NCBI GenBank assembly: GCA_018812885.1 | Contig: JAHJCW010000323.1 | Span: 1 to 7,023 of the forward strand | Length of the DNA stretch: 7,023 bases | Direction: 5' to 3' | DNA from: a bacterium | GTDB taxonomy: Bacteria; Fidelibacterota; Marinisomatia; Marinisomatales; JAHJCW01 | Notes under the pieces: generated by a model | Seen by the model: the letters and a program-made list of their open reading frames with translations, nothing else | What the model was told of the DNA's origin: nothing | Database searches by the model: none | Part shown: positions 5,133 to 7,023 of the stretch, one piece after another | How positions within the stretch are numbered: position 1 is the first letter of the stretch | How the letters are laid out: the number at the start of each line of letters is the position of its first letter | Position numbers and translations under genes: made by a program

Positions 5133-6467
5133 GTGAAAAAAGAAAAAAAAGCTATCTGGGGATGGGGACTTTACGATTGGGCGAATTCAGCATTCGCAAC
5201 AACCGTGATGGCTGGTTTCTTCCCTATATTTTTTAAGGAATATTGGAGTTCTGGATCAGATGTAAATACTAGCACAGCCCAACTAGCATTTGGGAATTCG
5301 ATTGCTTATTTAATCATCGCATTAATGGCGCCTATTCTAGGTGCAATTTCAGACAAGGCTTCAGCCAAGAAAAAGTTCTTAATATTTTTTGCTTATCTTG
5401 GTGTGTTGATGACAGCCGGATTATACCTTGTGCAAGAAGGTCAATGGGTTTGGGCAATATTTATATATATTATGGGTATAATAGGATTTGCAGGAGCCAA
5501 TATTTTTTATGACTCATTATTACCAAGTGTGGCTTCTGAGGACAAAATTGACTATGTTTCTTCTCTTGGTTTTTCTATGGGATATCTTGGAGGTGGTTTA
5601 TTATTCCTAATAAACGTACTAATGACATTAATGCCTGATGCTTTTGGAATACCCAATGCCGGTGTTGCAGTAAGATTGTCTTTTATTTCAGTCGCATTGT
5701 GGTGGGGTATTTTTACTCTTTTTACTGTTTTTTGGGTACAAGAAGAAAAATATTCTGACCACAATAAACTTAATCTCGACGTTATAAAGCAAGGATTTCA
5801 GCAATTTTTCGATACTTTTAAGAAAATTAGACATATGAAAATGGTATTTTTATTTTTATTTGCTTATTGGTTTTATATCGATGGAGTAGATACAATAATA
5901 ATAATGGCAGTGGATTATGGTATGTCTCTTGGGTTTGACTCCAATGACTTGATTAAGGCATTGTTAATAACACAATTTGTTGGATTTCCTGCAGCATTAA
6001 TTTTCGGAAAACTCGGACAGGATTGGAGTGTACGAAAAGCTATATTTATTGCTATTGGAACATATATGGGGGTTACTATTTGGGGTGTACAGATGACACA
6101 GCGCCATGAATTTTATATCTTAGCGATTGTTATTGGTTTAGTGCAAGGTGGTATTCAAGCTTTGAGTCGATCATATTATTCTCGTTTGATTCCAAAAAAT
6201 CAAGCAGGTGAATTTTACGGATTCTATAATATGTTAGGAAAATTTGCCGCAATTATTGGACCTGTATTAATTGGATTTGTTGGCCTCACTGCACGAAGAA
6301 TATTAATGCCGCCATCTCCAACCGAAGCTCAAATAATTGAAGTTGGACAAACTGCTGCACGTTGGGGAATTAGCTCTATATTACTACTCTTTATTATAGG
6401 TGGTGTTCTATTTTATTTTGTAGATGAAGAAGAAGGAAAGAAAGAAGCAAAGTATTTAGCTAAATAA
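5133..6467 (+). CDS. UMF1-family (Atg22-like) major facilitator permease
   Basis: This inner-membrane transporter (444 aa) has about twelve predicted helices in two groups of six, split by a charged cytoplasmic loop at about 203-235. The N-terminal signature WGWGLYDWANSAFATTV (9-25) followed by MAGFFPIFFKEYW is diagnostic of the UMF1 family in the MFS. A second family block is GGIQALSRSYYSRLIP (339-354), then GEFYGFYNMLGK (359-370). The length is typical, and the highly charged tail (DEEEGKKEAK) is cytoplasmic. In yeast the related Atg22 releases amino acids from the vacuole; bacterial members are mostly uncharacterised, so the substrate is unknown. It starts with GTG at 5133. It has its own -10 box upstream and a strong terminator downstream, so it is probably transcribed alone and not with acetyl-CoA synthetase. 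Confidence 0.88.
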   Translation: MKKEKKAIWGWGLYDWANSAFATTVMAGFFPIFFKEYWSSGSDVNTSTAQLAFGNSIAYLIIALMAPILGAISDKASAKKKFLIFFAYLGVLMTAGLYLVQEGQWVWAIFIYIMGIIGFAGANIFYDSLLPSVASEDKIDYVSSLGFSMGYLGGGLLFLINVLMTLMPDAFGIPNAGVAVRLSFISVALWWGIFTLFTVFWVQEEKYSDHNKLNLDVIKQGFQQFFDTFKKIRHMKMVFLFLFAYWFYIDGVDTIIIMAVDYGMSLGFDSNDLIKALLITQFVGFPAALIFGKLGQDWSVRKAIFIAIGTYMGVTIWGVQMTQRHEFYILAIVIGLVQGGIQALSRSYYSRLIPKNQAGEFYGFYNMLGKFAAIIGPVLIGFVGLTARRILMPPSPTEAQIIEVGQTAARWGISSILLLFIIGGVLFYFVDEEEGKKEAKYLAK

Positions 6468-6488
6468 ACCGCTTTAAAAATGTAAATG

Positions 6489-6518
6489 AAAAAGGAGTGA
6501 TTATTCACTCCTTTTTTT
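6489..6518 (+). terminator. strong intrinsic terminator after the UMF1 gene
   Basis: AAAAAGGAGTGA (6489-6500) pairs without mismatch with TCACTCCTTTTT (6505-6516) around the loop TTAT, and the T-run continues to 6518. It begins about 20 bases after the UMF1 stop. The A-tract on the left makes it potentially bidirectional, but no − strand gene is seen here to use it. Confidence 0.88.
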
Positions 6519-6558
6519 ATTATAATTAAAATAATAGGAGGCGAGAGTCCGTTTTGCT

Positions 6559-6586
6559 TGTAGTCAATTATGATGGTGTGTAAATT
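6559..6586 (+). promoter_or_regulatory. possible acetyl-CoA synthetase promoter
   Basis: TTGTAG (6559-6564) and TAAATT (6581-6586) are 16 bases apart, and a TGTG stretch precedes the second element like an extended -10. The match to consensus is only partial. A promoter somewhere in 6519-6650 is expected because a strong terminator isolates the next gene, but the exact place is uncertain; a TATAAT at 6521-6526 is an alternative without a good -35. Confidence 0.25.
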
Positions 6587-6651
6587 AAAAGATAGATTTT
6601 AAACAAAAAATTTAAACTAATAATAATAACTAACCATTTTACAAAATATTC

Positions 6652-6656
6652 GGAGG
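6652..6656 (+). promoter_or_regulatory. ribosome binding site fixing the GTG start at 6662
   Basis: GGAGG stands 5 bases before GTG 6662 in a context (CGGAGGAATAA) very like that of the UMF1 gene (CGGAGGAACA), which also starts with GTG. No ATG lies near this site in the coding frame. Confidence 0.75.
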
Positions 6657-6661
6657 AATAA

Positions 6662-7023
6662 GTGACTGTAAAAGTATATAAACCAAGTGTCGATTCATCC
6701 AAAAATGCTTGGATTTCTGATCTTGATCAGTATCAGAAATTGTATGATGAATCGGTAAATAAACCAGACGAATTTTGGGCTGGCGTAGCCGAAAGAATCA
6801 CCTGGACAAAGAAGTGGGATAAAGTACGCTCATTTGATTTTGTTGAAGGAAACATCAAATTCTTTGAAGGTGGGAAATTAAACGTTGCATATAATTGTTT
6901 AGACCGTCATGTTGAAGCCGGACACGGTAATCAAACAGCATTGATTTGGGAAGGTAATAATCCGGCAGAAGATAAAAAATTCACCTATAAAGAATTAATG
7001 GATGAAGTATCAAAATTTGCAAA
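6662..7023 (+). CDS. acs: acetyl-CoA synthetase (AMP-forming), N-terminal part, cut by the window edge
   Basis: The frame is open from GTG 6662 to the right edge (120 complete codons of an enzyme usually about 640-660 aa). It matches the N-terminal ACAS region of bacterial Acs: the YQKLYDESVNKPDEFW segment (25-40), a Trp-Lys-containing linker, the FFEGGKLNVAYNCLDRHV block (69-86), then TALIWEGN (93-100) and the FTYKEL start of the AMP-binding domain (108-113). The enzyme activates acetate to acetyl-CoA via acetyl-AMP in the cytosol. The catalytic AMP-binding motifs and the regulatory lysine lie beyond the window. A strong terminator and 140 bases of spacer upstream suggest its own promoter. 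Propionyl-CoA synthetase or another acyl-CoA synthetase of the same N-terminal type is less likely. Confidence 0.92.
   Translation, partial: MTVKVYKPSVDSSKNAWISDLDQYQKLYDESVNKPDEFWAGVAERITWTKKWDKVRSFDFVEGNIKFFEGGKLNVAYNCLDRHVEAGHGNQTALIWEGNNPAEDKKFTYKELMDEVSKFA

Noticed and set aside
6521..6526. TATAAT as the main acs promoter
   Set aside because: It directly follows the terminator T-run, has no -35 at the right distance (6498-6503 is inside the hairpin), and AT-rich DNA yields such boxes by chance.
6531..6561. A third tRNA 3' end on the − strand (CGGACTCTCGCCTCC)
   Set aside because: It resembles an acceptor end superficially, but there is no T-loop TTCNANN and no stem partner.
6555..6584. 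Short leader peptide from TTG 6555 in front of acs
   Set aside because: Nine codons, the GGAGG at 6537-6541 is too far from the start, and there is no attenuator-like structure.
1..7023. CRISPR array, insertion sequence, riboswitch (SAM or SAH type) or complete mobile element
   Set aside because: No regular spaced repeats, transposase or integrase frame was seen, and the leaders are too short (36 bases before the SAHH-like gene) to hold a known riboswitch.

Overview
The window is AT-rich bacterial DNA (roughly one third G+C by eye), and every recognisable gene lies on the + strand. No ribosomal gene or other lineage marker is present, so taxonomy is open. A short, Thermotoga/archaeal-type S-adenosylhomocysteinase, an UMF1-family transporter and a bacterial acetyl-CoA synthetase, with AT-rich spacers and good GGAGG ribosome binding sites, would fit an uncultivated marine or FCB-group-like bacterium (for example Marinimicrobia-like). 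That is a guess, not a result.

Layout. (1) 2-97: the last 31 codons of an unidentified gene. (2) 134-4646: a tightly packed four-gene operon: S-adenosylhomocysteine hydrolase-like enzyme, CNT-family nucleoside transporter, adenosine deaminase, and an EamA/DMT-type ten-helix transporter. Gaps are 12, 2 and 20 bases. (3) 4647-5132: a 486-base gap holding two hairpins just after the operon, an 11-bp tandem duplication, a decayed 3' half of a Met(CAT)/initiator-type tRNA with a terminator-like hairpin still behind it, and a shorter decayed 3' end of a tRNA-Ala. A -10 element precedes the next gene. (4) 5133-6467: an UMF1-family MFS permease starting with GTG and followed by a strong intrinsic terminator. 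(5) 6662-end: the first 120 codons of acetyl-CoA synthetase, also starting with GTG.

How the genes fit together. The operon reads as a purine nucleoside/SAH unit: uptake by the CNT protein, deamination by adenosine deaminase, cleavage of the homocysteine thioether by the SAHH-like enzyme, and possible export of a product by the DMT protein. The most interesting inference is that the SAHH-like enzyme carries Glu and Lys (motif HLEAKTA) where classical SAHH has the Thr and Glu that read adenine. Next to a deaminase, this suggests recycling through S-inosylhomocysteine rather than directly from SAH. The CNT protein is also altered at its base- and ribose-contact positions.

The two broken tRNA 3' ends, both on the + strand, look like attachment-site scars. 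In the usual geometry they would put inserted DNA on their left, which is the side of the nucleoside operon.
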